DNA from: an uncultured Prevotellaceae bacterium
GTDB taxonomy: Bacteria > Bacteroidota > Bacteroidia > Bacteroidales > Bacteroidaceae
Direction: 5' to 3'
NCBI GenBank assembly: GCA_946407325.1
Contig: CAMJNN010000005.1
Location: forward strand, 1-36,149
DNA: 36,149 bases
The notes beneath the pieces were generated by a model that had not been told where the DNA came from, did no database searches, and saw nothing but the letters and a program-made list of their open reading frames with translations. Position 1 is the first letter of the stretch. Each line of letters opens with the position of its first letter. Position numbers and translations under genes: made by a program. Positions 8,794 to 16,715 of this stretch are shown in pieces.

Positions 8794-8801
8794 CAAAAAT
8801 A
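8794..8801 (-). promoter_or_regulatory. Candidate -7 element of the DUF4421 gene
   Basis: The minus strand reads TATTTTTG, matching TAnnTTTG, with no clear TTG partner upstream. Its expected -33 region overlaps the plus-strand promoter at 8815-8845. Confidence 0.45.
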
Positions 8802-8814
8802 TATTACAAACGTC

Positions 8815-8845
8815 TTGCTTTTTTCTTGAAATTAATATAACTTTG
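8815..8845 (+). promoter_or_regulatory. Plus-strand promoter with no downstream ORF
   Basis: TTG (8815-8817), 20 bases, then TAACTTTG (8838-8845) is a full match to the Bacteroidota promoter pattern. Transcription would start near 8852, and the only downstream gene on this strand is many kilobases away. The first ATG after it (8849) is followed at once by a stop (ATG GTT TGA). Confidence 0.55.
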
Positions 8846-8851
8846 CAATGG

Positions 8852-8922
8852 TTTGATTTATCAAATCACTTATTTGAATTTCGGTGTTAAGGTAACTGTC
8901 TGTGAAGATAGTTACCTTTTTT
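8852..8922 (+). ncRNA. Candidate small RNA of about 70 nt
   Basis: The stretch is bounded by a good promoter (8815-8845) and by a 12-base-pair hairpin with a run of T (8889-8922). It has no usable ORF. A short palindrome (TTTGATTTATCAAA) near its 5' end could form a second stem. The hairpin closes better on this strand (one G-U pair where the other strand has an A-C mismatch), and the T run also follows on this strand. The alternative is that the hairpin merely ends the leftward rnf transcript and the promoter match is chance. Confidence 0.4.
8889..8922 (+). terminator. Hairpin with T run between rnfA and the DUF4421 gene
   Basis: AAGGTAACT (8889-8897) pairs perfectly with AGTTACCTT (8910-8918). 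Three inner pairs, one of them G-U, leave a TGTGAA loop. Six T follow on the plus strand (8917-8922, the first two inside the stem). On the minus strand the stem is preceded by A and followed by few T, so it is a weaker terminator for rnfA, whose stop is 7 bases away. Confidence 0.7.
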
Positions 8923-8924
8923 AT

Positions 8925-9503
8925 TTATACCTTCACCACACCACTGAAGCCCATAAAGGCCATTGCCAACAAACCAGCTACGATAAGAGCAATAGGTGTA
9001 CCCTTCATGCCCTTAGGGATGTTTACCAAACTCATCTGCTCGCGTATGCCAGCAAACAGGGTAAGTGCCAAGCCAAAGCCAATAGCTGTAGCAAATGCAT
9101 ATACGACACCCGTGAGCAAGTCGAAGTCTTTCTGAATAACCAGAATAGCCACACCTAACACAGCACAGTTGGTAGTGATAAGTGGCAGGAACACGCCCAG
9201 TGCCTGATAAAGCGATGGGGATACTTTCTTCAGCACAATCTCCAACATCTGCACCAACGAAGCAATAACCAAGATGAACGTGATGGTTTGCAGGTACTGC
9301 AACTCAAACGCATCCAACACAAACTTCTGGATGAGATAAGTCACGATGGTGGCCAGAGTTAGCACAAACGCCACAGCTGCACTCATGCCTAAAGCGGTAT
9401 CAATCTTCTTCGATACGCCCAAGAACGGACAAATGCCCAAGAACTGTGAGAAGACGATGTTATTGACGAATATCGCTGCAATAAATATCAAAAATAGTTC
9501 CAT
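8925..9503 (-). CDS. rnfA: Rnf complex membrane subunit RnfA (RsxA)
   Basis: RnfA is one of the two homologous integral membrane subunits of the Rnf complex, which moves electrons between reduced ferredoxin and NAD while pumping Na+ or H+. The 192-residue protein has about six helices and starts MELFLIFIAAIFVNNIVFSQ, a family hallmark. 'LGICPFLGV' (Cys25) and 'TTNCAVLG' (about Cys113) carry the conserved Cys pair reported to hold a [2Fe-2S] cluster with RnfE in the membrane. It is the last gene of the operon, 8 bases after rnfE. Confidence 0.95.
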   Translation of the reverse strand: MELFLIFIAAIFVNNIVFSQFLGICPFLGVSKKIDTALGMSAAVAFVLTLATIVTYLIQKFVLDAFELQYLQTITFILVIASLVQMLEIVLKKVSPSLYQALGVFLPLITTNCAVLGVAILVIQKDFDLLTGVVYAFATAIGFGLALTLFAGIREQMSLVNIPKGMKGTPIALIVAGLLAMAFMGFSGVVKV

Positions 9504-9511
9504 ATCTTCTG

Positions 9512-10099
9512 TTATTTAGCTTCTCTCATTTTATTAACTATAGCACACAGGTAGCCCAGTGCGATAAAAGCTCCAGGAGCCAGCACAAAGAGCAACATGC
9601 CATAATCCTCGGGAACGAGAGAAAGGTTAAACATCTTACCAGTGCCCAAGAGTTCACGAACAGCACCCAACAACGTGAGCGCCAATGTGAAGCCTAAGCC
9701 TATACCTACACCATCGAAGAACGATGACACAGGACCATTCTTAGAAGCAAATGCCTCGGCACGACCTAATACAATACAGTTCACCACAATAAGTGGAATG
9801 AACAGTCCTAAAGTCTTATACAGATCAGGAACGTATGCTTGCATCACCATCTGTAGAAGTGTCACAAATGATGCGATGATGACAATGAACGAAGGAATGC
9901 GCACCATGTTGGGGATAACATTCTTCACGGCTGAAATGACCGTATTTGAACAGATAAGCACAAACATAGTGGCCAAACCCATTGACATACCATTTATTGC
10001 ACTCGATGTTGTACCCAACGTAGGACACATACCCAACATCAGTACGAAAGTTGGGTTCTCGTTAATGATACCGTTTAGTAATACTTTCAAGTTACTCAT
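9512..10099 (-). CDS. rnfE: Rnf complex membrane subunit RnfE (RsxE)
   Basis: The 195-residue protein is the RnfA paralog of the complex, with 'NPTFVLMLGMCPTLGTT' and 'VNCIVLGRAEAF' carrying the two membrane-cluster cysteines, and about six helices. I start at 10099 (MSNLKVLLNG), 16 bases after the rnfG stop. The frame is open to 10231, but that extension lies inside rnfG and is not family-like. A strong Shine-Dalgarno (GGAGG, 10 bases before ATG) supports this start and is unusual for this phylum. Confidence 0.95.
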   Translation of the reverse strand: MSNLKVLLNGIINENPTFVLMLGMCPTLGTTSSAINGMSMGLATMFVLICSNTVISAVKNVIPNMVRIPSFIVIIASFVTLLQMVMQAYVPDLYKTLGLFIPLIVVNCIVLGRAEAFASKNGPVSSFFDGVGIGLGFTLALTLLGAVRELLGTGKMFNLSLVPEDYGMLLFVLAPGAFIALGYLCAIVNKMREAK

Positions 10100-10115
10100 A
10101 ATGCTATCCCCTCCT

Positions 10116-10769
10116 TCAATTAGCGGCACCCTTAACGGTGTCTGATGAAACAACAACTTGACTGGTAGCTTGCTGTGTAGCACCTGTAGTGCCATCGACA
10201 TTTTGACCAGAGAAAGCGGCATAGGCAGCATTAACGGCCTTCAGGAAAGCTCGTGATGTGATAGTAGAAGCTGTGATAGCGTCAATCTCACCACCATCCT
10301 TGCTTACTGTCAGTTCACCGTCCTTAGGACTCTTACCAGTAATGTCTCCCTTTGCACCGCTCTTGAACCAAGTATCGGCTTTTGCACCCAAACCTGGTGT
10401 CTCAGCATGGTTCAGCAAAGAGTAGTCGTTAATCTTACCTTCGTTATTGAAACCCACCAAAAGGGTTAGTTCGCCTCCGAAGCCCATCACACTAATCTCT
10501 ACTGCAGCTCCAATACTTTGACCGTTCTTGGTAGCTGGATAAATCTTATATGACACGCCATCTACCTCCTGTATCTTCATTTCCTCAATAGGATTATTGT
10601 CGAAACCAGGAACTACGGCGTTAACCGCATCGCTCAGTGCCTTAGCGTTTGCGGCAGCAATAGGTTCTTTGGTCACCTCATTTACAGCAGCCAGCAGACC
10701 TACACAGATAATGGTGATGCCTGTTAGCACCAATACCATATTCTTTAATGATGATTCTAATTTCTTCAT
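10116..10769 (-). CDS. rnfG: Rnf complex FMN-binding subunit RnfG (RsxG)
   Basis: RnfG is anchored by one N-terminal helix (about residues 10-30) and carries a covalently bound FMN on a Thr in its extracytoplasmic domain. The 217-residue protein has the flavinylation motif as 'DAITASTITSRAF'; the last Thr before Ser is the expected attachment site. 'NHAETPGLGAKADT' is the usual upstream family motif. The start codon overlaps the rnfD stop by ATGA. The C-terminal 25 or so residues are a Thr/Gln/Ala-rich tail. FMN transfer needs ApbE, which is not in this window. Confidence 0.94.
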   Translation of the reverse strand: MKKLESSLKNMVLVLTGITIICVGLLAAVNEVTKEPIAAANAKALSDAVNAVVPGFDNNPIEEMKIQEVDGVSYKIYPATKNGQSIGAAVEISVMGFGGELTLLVGFNNEGKINDYSLLNHAETPGLGAKADTWFKSGAKGDITGKSPKDGELTVSKDGGEIDAITASTITSRAFLKAVNAAYAAFSGQNVDGTTGATQQATSQVVVSSDTVKGAAN

Positions 10770-11767
10770 TTCTTTATACTGACAGCCTTACTGCTGAATC
10801 TTTGAGGTTTAACATACGTGTTGATAAGAGGTACAAATGCGTTCATAATAAAGATAGCGAACGACATACCTTCTGGATAAGAGCCATACAGACGAATAAC
10901 CATCGTAATGACACCAATGCAGACACCATAGATAAGTTGTCCGCGATGACTCATCGGTGAGGTCACATAATCTGTAGCCATGAAGATGGCACCTAGCATC
11001 AAACCACCACTGAGCAAATGATACTCAGGTGATGGATAAGTAGTGGGATCCACCAAATACATAGCACCAGCGAACACAAATACAGTAACAAGTATAGAGA
11101 CAGGAATGTGCCATGTGATAATCTTCTTCCAAAGCATATAGATACCGCCAAGCAGAAGAGCTAATGCACTGACTTCACCTAGCGAACCGCCAATATTATT
11201 GCCTAATAACATACCCAATGCATCTGGCAAATCACTCAGTGCTCCAGGATTACCATTCACAGCTTGCTTCATCAATGAAAGAGGTGTAGCTCCCGTTGTA
11301 GCATCCACATAAGAAGTCAGCTGTCCGGCCAGTGGCCATGAAGTCATCTGTACTGGGAAAGAAATCAAAAGGAAGATACGACCTGCCAACGCTGGGTTGA
11401 ACGGATTGCAACCCAAACCGCCGAACGACATTTTGCCTACACCAATAGCAAACAAAGCACCAAGGATAATAATCCAAATAGGCAGGTTAGATGGTAAGTT
11501 GAACGCCAAGAGTACACCAGTGATGATAGCAGAACCATCAGTGATGGTGAGGCGCTCACGCTTTAAGATATACTTGCTAATGGCCCACTCGAAGAATACA
11601 CAGGCTGCTACTGACACAGCAGTAACCACCAGTGCGCCAATACCAAAAGCCAACAATGACACCAAAAACGCAGGTATAAGTGCTATAAGCACGCCATACA
11701 TGTTTTTCTGCACGCTGTCATTGGCATGGTCGTGGGGCGAAAGTGATACTAATAACTTATTTTCCAT
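10766..11767 (-). CDS. rnfD: Rnf complex membrane subunit RnfD (RsxD)
   Basis: RnfD is the large membrane subunit, homologous to NqrB, also carrying a covalent FMN on Thr. The 333-residue protein starts 'KLLVSLSPHDHANDSVQKNMYGV', has about nine or ten hydrophobic helices, and contains 'FGGLGCNPFNPALAGRIFLL' and the flavinylation motif 'DATTGATPLS' (the second Thr of TGAT is the expected site). The gene starts 6 bases after rnfC and overlaps rnfG by 4 bases. Confidence 0.95.
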   Translation of the reverse strand: MENKLLVSLSPHDHANDSVQKNMYGVLIALIPAFLVSLLAFGIGALVVTAVSVAACVFFEWAISKYILKRERLTITDGSAIITGVLLAFNLPSNLPIWIIILGALFAIGVGKMSFGGLGCNPFNPALAGRIFLLISFPVQMTSWPLAGQLTSYVDATTGATPLSLMKQAVNGNPGALSDLPDALGMLLGNNIGGSLGEVSALALLLGGIYMLWKKIITWHIPVSILVTVFVFAGAMYLVDPTTYPSPEYHLLSGGLMLGAIFMATDYVTSPMSHRGQLIYGVCIGVITMVIRLYGSYPEGMSFAIFIMNAFVPLINTYVKPQRFSSKAVSIKK

Positions 11768-11773
11768 CGTAGA

Positions 11774-13111
11774 TTATTTTTTTGCGTTGCGGGCACGAAT
11801 GATAGCTCCTACCTTTGCCTTTCCTAAGCTGATATAATCCAGCAACGGACGATTGGCAGGACAGGTGAACTGACAGGCGCCGCAACTCAAGCAGTCCATA
11901 ATGTCTTCTTTCTCTAATCTCTCAAACTCAGCATGCTCGGCCAACTGTGCCATGAGATATGGCTCCAAGCCCATAGGACAAGCACTCACACACTTAGCAC
12001 AACGTATGCAAGGTTGCACCTCACCACGCTTGGCATCTTTCTGGCTAAGGATGGTAATGCCAGAGGTTCCTTTGGCAGTCGGTACTTCAGTATTAACCAA
12101 TGCCTTACCCATCATAGGTCCACCACTGATGATCTTACCTGTATCCTCAGGCAAACCGCCACAAGCATCAATAAGTTGCTGAACAGGTGTACCAATGCGT
12201 GCCAGGAAATTACCAGGCTGCTTGACAGACTTACCTGTAACGGTAACCACTCGTTCAAACAATGGCTTATTCTTTTGCACAGCTTCATACACAGCAAAAG
12301 CGGTTCCCACATTCTGCACCAAAGCACCTGTAGAGATAGGCAATACCCCACTACCTACATATCTGTTGGTAATGGCCTGTATCAGCTGTTTCTCACCACC
12401 TTGTGGATATTTCATCTTGAGTGGTACTATTTCAATGCCTGAAAAGTCTTTGGCAGCATTCTCCAATGCAGCAATAGCATCTGGTTTATTGTTCTCCACA
12501 CCAATGTATGCCTTATTCACACGCATAGATTTCATAAGAATGCTCACACCAACCATGATCTCAGGGGCATGCTCTAACATCAAACGATGATCGGCAGTAA
12601 GGTAAGGCTCACATTCTGCACCATTAATCACCACACACTCAGGTTTGAAAGCAGGAGGTGGAGAAAGTTTTACTTGTGTAGGGAAACAAGCGCCACCCAA
12701 ACCTACAATACCCATCTCGGCCACTTTCTTGTTAACTTCCTCGGGAGTAAGTGTACACTCCTTCACCAACGTGTCAGAGCGGTCAATGCTCTCAAGCCAC
12801 TCATCGCCCTCCACGTCAATAAAGATAGCAGGTTTGGGATAACCACTGGCATCAATAATAGTGTCAATCTTCGACACCTTTCCGCTAACGGATGAATGGA
12901 TGGCAGCTGAGACGAATCCACCAGGCTCCGCAATCTTCTGTCCCACCTTCACCACATCACCTTTATCTACAATGGGCTTGGCGGGTGCGCCAATATGCTG
13001 TCCCAGCAAAATAGCTACCTTTGCTGGAATGGCAGCCTTGACGATGGGCTGGCCTGCTGAAAGTTTATTTCCGTGAGGATGAACTCCTCCGATTGAAAAT
13101 GTCTTCAACAT
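11774..13111 (-). CDS. rnfC: Rnf complex NADH-interacting subunit RnfC (RsxC)
   Basis: RnfC is the peripheral cytoplasmic subunit that handles NAD(H), related to the NuoF/Nqo1 fold. The 445-residue protein begins 'MLKTFSIGGVHPHGNKLSAGQPI', the standard RnfC opening. The Gly-rich 'MGIVGLGGACFPTQVKL' fits the nucleotide-binding region. Two [4Fe-4S] motifs near the end, 'CIRCAKCVSACPMGL' and 'CLSCGACQFTCPANRPLLDY', are intact. It lacks the very long Lys/Ala-rich tail seen in E. coli RsxC. The gene lies 26 bases after rnfB. Confidence 0.96.
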   Translation of the reverse strand: MLKTFSIGGVHPHGNKLSAGQPIVKAAIPAKVAILLGQHIGAPAKPIVDKGDVVKVGQKIAEPGGFVSAAIHSSVSGKVSKIDTIIDASGYPKPAIFIDVEGDEWLESIDRSDTLVKECTLTPEEVNKKVAEMGIVGLGGACFPTQVKLSPPPAFKPECVVINGAECEPYLTADHRLMLEHAPEIMVGVSILMKSMRVNKAYIGVENNKPDAIAALENAAKDFSGIEIVPLKMKYPQGGEKQLIQAITNRYVGSGVLPISTGALVQNVGTAFAVYEAVQKNKPLFERVVTVTGKSVKQPGNFLARIGTPVQQLIDACGGLPEDTGKIISGGPMMGKALVNTEVPTAKGTSGITILSQKDAKRGEVQPCIRCAKCVSACPMGLEPYLMAQLAEHAEFERLEKEDIMDCLSCGACQFTCPANRPLLDYISLGKAKVGAIIRARNAKK

Positions 13112-13137
13112 ATTATTATTCTATTTATTTCTTTGTC

Positions 13138-14538
13138 TTATAATAATGTAGATGCAATTTTATCAACCACAGCTACAGCTTCTTCCTGGGTCTTAGCAGG
13201 GTGTTTCAAAGCCACCAGACCAGTAGTCAAAACAGGCACTATCGGAGTAGCATCAACCGCTGCAGCATCAGCCTTTACAGGATGCTTGGCCGCATTTGCC
13301 AACGCCTGAGCTGCTATCTTAGCCACTACATCTACCTTTGGATGAGCAGCAATATTTACTAGTTCAAAAGCAGGAGCAGCTGCCTTGGCAACAGTTTTCT
13401 CGGTCACAGAATCAGCTTCAGGAACTTTAGGAGTTTCTGAAGGAGCGGACTTCAGTAAGTCGGCAATCTTAGCCATCACTTCCTCACCTCCCACAGAACA
13501 TGATTTATCACCAATACCGCCATCTTTTACGATAGCAGCAGCAAAAGCAGGACAATCATCAAATCCGCATGCACCGCAATTGGCTTGTGGCAACAAAGCG
13601 GCAATCGATGATGCACTAGGCATAGCCACAGGCTTAGCAGTAACATCAGCTTCTACCTGAGAGGCAGGCTTTGCAACAGGAGCAGCTGGCTTAACAGCAT
13701 CAGTAGCAGGCTTTGCAGGTTTTGGAGGGAAATTAAGGTCGATAATCGCATGGGTTGGACATACCTCTACACACTTGCGACATGACTTACACTTGTTATA
13801 ATCGATATATGCTACGTTGTTAGTAACGGTGATAGCGCCAAACGGACATGTCTTCTCGCATTTGCCACAGCCTATGCAACCAACGGTACAGGCCTTACGA
13901 GTGATGGCACCTTTATCTTTATTGACGCAACGCACAAATACACGGCGATTCTTCAAGCCCTTTTTACGAAGTTCGATAATGCCTTTAGGACAAGCCTTTG
14001 AGCAGGCACCGCAGGCAGTACATTTTTCATCATCAACTTCGGGTAAGCCAGTTTCGGGGTTAATATGGATGGCATCAAATTTACATGCTTTTGTGCAGTC
14101 GCCATAACCCAAACAGCCAAAGCTACAGCTCGTTTCACCACCATACAGTGAAGACGCGATGAAACAGCTTTTCACTCCGTCATACTGGTTAATACGGGGA
14201 CGGTTAGCGCAGGTACCATTACAACGTACCACAGCCACCATGGGTTCTTTTGCCTCTGCCACAAGTCCCATCACGGCAGCCACTTTCTCCATCACGGGCT
14301 GACCTCCTACAGGACAGAATTTACCTTCCAATGAGCCAGCTTTCACGATGGCGCTTGCCAAACCGCTACAACCCGGATAACCGCAACCACCACAGTTGGC
14401 CTGAGGCAACACCTCGGCTACCTTAGCAATACGCGGGTCTTCGTACACAGCAAACTTCTTAGAAGCTACATAAAGCACCAGTGCTGCCACCAATGCTATC
14501 ACTCCTATAGAGATTACTGCTATCAGAATTACATTCAT
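13138..14538 (-). CDS. rnfB: Rnf complex ferredoxin-interacting subunit RnfB (RsxB), extended, with second Fe-S domain
   Basis: RnfB accepts electrons from ferredoxin. The 466-residue protein has an N-terminal helix (about 3-25), a first four-Cys Fe-S domain (Cys49, 52, 57, 75; 'ANCGGCGYPGC'), then four ferredoxin-like Cys clusters ('CTACGACSKACPKG', 'CIGCGKCEKTCPFGAI', 'CKSCRKCVEVCPTHAI' and an earlier 'CLGYGDCTKACKFDAI'). After a Pro/Ala/Lys linker (about 272-310) there is a second copy of the N-terminal domain (Cys321, 324, 329, 347; 'ANCGACGFDDC'). The last 95 residues are Ala/Val-rich with three 'HP' repeats (AAHPKVD, AKHPVKA, LKHPAKT). The family is usually near 200-330 residues, so the C-terminal third is extra. 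Confidence 0.94.
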   Translation of the reverse strand: MNVILIAVISIGVIALVAALVLYVASKKFAVYEDPRIAKVAEVLPQANCGGCGYPGCSGLASAIVKAGSLEGKFCPVGGQPVMEKVAAVMGLVAEAKEPMVAVVRCNGTCANRPRINQYDGVKSCFIASSLYGGETSCSFGCLGYGDCTKACKFDAIHINPETGLPEVDDEKCTACGACSKACPKGIIELRKKGLKNRRVFVRCVNKDKGAITRKACTVGCIGCGKCEKTCPFGAITVTNNVAYIDYNKCKSCRKCVEVCPTHAIIDLNFPPKPAKPATDAVKPAAPVAKPASQVEADVTAKPVAMPSASSIAALLPQANCGACGFDDCPAFAAAIVKDGGIGDKSCSVGGEEVMAKIADLLKSAPSETPKVPEADSVTEKTVAKAAAPAFELVNIAAHPKVDVVAKIAAQALANAAKHPVKADAAAVDATPIVPVLTTGLVALKHPAKTQEEAVAVVDKIASTLL

Positions 14539-14580
14539 AAAAATAAGTTAGTTATTAAGTTGTTGATTTTATTCGCTTTG

Positions 14581-15012
14581 TCAATTCATTTTCGATATAG
14601 TGAACCTGAAGGTCTTCTTCATTTTGTTCTTACCAAATAAGAATAGCAACAGATAGTAAAGGGCCACACAAGCTAACGAACAAAGTGCCACCGACAGTTC
14701 ACTATCACTGCCCCACCATTTAGAGAGACCTATCACCAATACCATGAGAATGATCAACGGCAACAAATAACCATACCATACAGCCAGACGGCTCATGCTG
14801 GTAGAGCCCATAATCCATACCTCATCACCTACACGGTATTCACTCGCATCTTTGTCATAAACATCGATAAGATGCTCTTTGGATTCTGCTGACGTACAAT
14901 GATTTTTAATACTGCACGACGAGCAGGATGTGGTCTGCACTATTTTCACTTGCAAGAAGTTCCTTTCAATCTTCTGCACTACTCCACTGTGCTTCACTAC
15001 ATCTTCTTTCAT
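14581..15012 (-). CDS. rseC: RseC/SoxR-reducing-system family membrane protein
   Basis: The 143-residue protein has the RseC-family layout: a soluble N-terminal part with a conserved Cys group ('CSSCSIKNHC', Cys30, 33, 39), 'VGDEVWI', then two membrane helices (about 74-93 and 103-122) and a basic end. RseC proteins often accompany Rnf genes; in E. coli RseC helps the Rsx system reduce SoxR. It is the first gene of this operon, 42 bases ahead of rnfB and just behind a strong promoter, so it is most likely expressed with Rnf. SoxR regulation in this phylum is not implied. Confidence 0.88.
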   Translation of the reverse strand: MKEDVVKHSGVVQKIERNFLQVKIVQTTSCSSCSIKNHCTSAESKEHLIDVYDKDASEYRVGDEVWIMGSTSMSRLAVWYGYLLPLIILMVLVIGLSKWWGSDSELSVALCSLACVALYYLLLFLFGKNKMKKTFRFTISKMN

Positions 15013-15043
15013 GGCTAGATTATTTAGTTGTTAATTTTCACTG

Positions 15044-15074
15044 CAAAAATAATGTATATTTTTGTAAGCACAAA
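15044..15074 (-). promoter_or_regulatory. Promoter of the rseC-rnf operon
   Basis: The minus strand reads TTTG (15071-15074), 19 bases, then TATTTTTG (15044-15051), a full consensus match. Transcription should begin near 15037, about 25 bases ahead of the rseC ATG. Confidence 0.75.
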
Positions 15075-15087
15075 ATAATTTTACGTT

Positions 15088-16560
15088 TTACCAGCTATAG
15101 CTCAAACCAAAGCTGAGCAACTCACTCAACTGGAAATAACTCGTACTGCCATTCAATGGAACGGCACTATCGTCATAGCGAGCATGAACATATACCTTGG
15201 TAGAGAGGAATCTGTTAATTGCCAGATTCAGTGTATTCTCCCACTCTACACGTACCCATTTGTAACTGGTTAGGTAGTCAAGACGTGACTCAAATGTAAT
15301 GTTTTTGGCAATGTTCCATGTAATAGTTGGCTGAATCTGAGAACCAAAGTTATGCTTGACATGCTTTCCTGGATCCAGTCCATAGCTGGTTTCATCCACC
15401 TCATCGCTTCCAACATAGCGCATTGTCCAGTTCAATGGCGCTAAGAGCAAAGAGAAGGTATATTTGTCGGTTTTCTTTTTATAGTCCATACCTAATGCAA
15501 TGGTCAGGTCTGCAGGAGCCAGGAAGGTAGATATCAGGGTTGGGTCATTCGACTTGTAACCATTAACAAACTGCGTCTTAAACTCGGCAGAAATGGTGTA
15601 GTACCAGTTCTTGGCTGCCTGAATACCCAACTTACTGAATATACGTAATTGGTCAGTGTTCGTAAGGTACTTATGTACCAGGTCTGATGGTGTGGATGCC
15701 AGTCCTAATTTCGCATCCAAGAGGTTCTCCCACTGCACTTTCTCTCTGTCGTTATAATTGGCTGTCAATTGTACGGTACCAATCATGGAAACACTGCTCA
15801 CACCGCCCTTGTACCAGTTGTCAGACAAATAGTGTTGCGAGAACTGCAACGAGCCATTTCCAGCCACTGTCCAAAACTTAGGTTTGCGCACTTCCACCTC
15901 TGCTTCCTGTTCCAGGTCAATCGGTGAATTAGTAGTAAGCACGTCCATCATATTGCGCTTGGCATTATTGACATTGGTATCTTCTTCAATGTCTATGTTA
16001 TCCACGAAAACGCCAGCCGCTTCCAGTTGGTCTTCAGTAAAGACAATAGCTTCAGGATTATTTAAGTAGAGATTCATTAAAGCTTTGTCAACTACTTTAT
16101 TCACACGCTTTTTCGTTGCAAAACTACTTTTGTCTATTGGCAAGATTTTATCAACATCACATACTGTTTTGTCGGGAAGCAAAGCATCCATCTTCACAGT
16201 TGATAACTGCGCAATAGACGACTTGTAATAAGTGGTTGGAACAAACAGCTTATAGTAATCGGGATCAATAGGGATATGTCGTTTAGGAGTAGCAGGGTCG
16301 TTCAAAGAGTCCAATACCGATATATACTTGTCGTAAAGGAATGAAATGGTATCGTTATGATAAACATTTTTCTTCTCTGAGGGTGTCTGTCGTTGGTAGA
16401 AATACTTTCCTAATAACCCTTGTAATTGCTTGACCTTTACAGGCTCCGATGGCATCGGACTGTCATAGGTAAGAGAAACATTGATAGGATTATTGGCCAA
16501 AACCGATGAAACCGACAAAAAAGTACTTACAAATAACGATAAGTAATATTTCTTTTTCAT
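15088..16560 (-). CDS. DUF3078 family exported protein, probable outer-membrane barrel
   Basis: The 490-residue protein has a signal peptide (cleavage near VLA/N, residue 22). From about 228 it carries the DUF3078 signature 'WTVAGNGSLQFSQHYLSDNWYKGG', followed by long amphipathic strands ('WENLLDAKLGLASTPSD', 'YYTISAEFKTQFVNGY', 'YTFSLLLAPLNWTMRYVGS') and an aromatic end ('LLSFGLSYSW'). The first 200 residues are soluble and polar. The family is widespread in Bacteroidales, surface-associated and of unknown function. It has its own promoter at 16599-16629 and precedes the rseC-rnf promoter by only a few bases, so some read-through is possible. Confidence 0.85.
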   Translation of the reverse strand: MKKKYYLSLFVSTFLSVSSVLANNPINVSLTYDSPMPSEPVKVKQLQGLLGKYFYQRQTPSEKKNVYHNDTISFLYDKYISVLDSLNDPATPKRHIPIDPDYYKLFVPTTYYKSSIAQLSTVKMDALLPDKTVCDVDKILPIDKSSFATKKRVNKVVDKALMNLYLNNPEAIVFTEDQLEAAGVFVDNIDIEEDTNVNNAKRNMMDVLTTNSPIDLEQEAEVEVRKPKFWTVAGNGSLQFSQHYLSDNWYKGGVSSVSMIGTVQLTANYNDREKVQWENLLDAKLGLASTPSDLVHKYLTNTDQLRIFSKLGIQAAKNWYYTISAEFKTQFVNGYKSNDPTLISTFLAPADLTIALGMDYKKKTDKYTFSLLLAPLNWTMRYVGSDEVDETSYGLDPGKHVKHNFGSQIQPTITWNIAKNITFESRLDYLTSYKWVRVEWENTLNLAINRFLSTKVYVHARYDDSAVPLNGSTSYFQLSELLSFGLSYSW

Positions 16561-16598
16561 AGTTCAATTCTACTAATTATAATGGTTATTACTTATTG

Positions 16599-16629
16599 CA
16601 AAGATAATGTTAATAACTTAATCAAGCAA
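16599..16629 (-). promoter_or_regulatory. Promoter of the DUF3078 gene
   Basis: The minus strand reads TTG (16627-16629), 20 bases, then TATCTTTG (16599-16606). It is divergent from the yidC promoter region. Confidence 0.7.
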
Positions 16630-16678
16630 GAATATCGAAAAAAATCAGCTTTCTTTAGGCACTTCGGTCTTATTTTAT

Positions 16679-16686
16679 TACTTTTG
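16679..16686 (+). promoter_or_regulatory. Candidate -7 element of yidC
   Basis: TACTTTTG matches TAnnTTTG 30 bases ahead of the yidC ATG. The -33 position has TTTA rather than TTTG. Confidence 0.5.
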
Positions 16687-16715
16687 CAGCTAAATTGTAT
16701 AAAAACATCATTAAA

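Noticed and set aside
10100..10231. Upstream extension of rnfE
   Set aside because: The extension lies inside rnfG in another frame; the Shine-Dalgarno and family alignment place the start at 10099.
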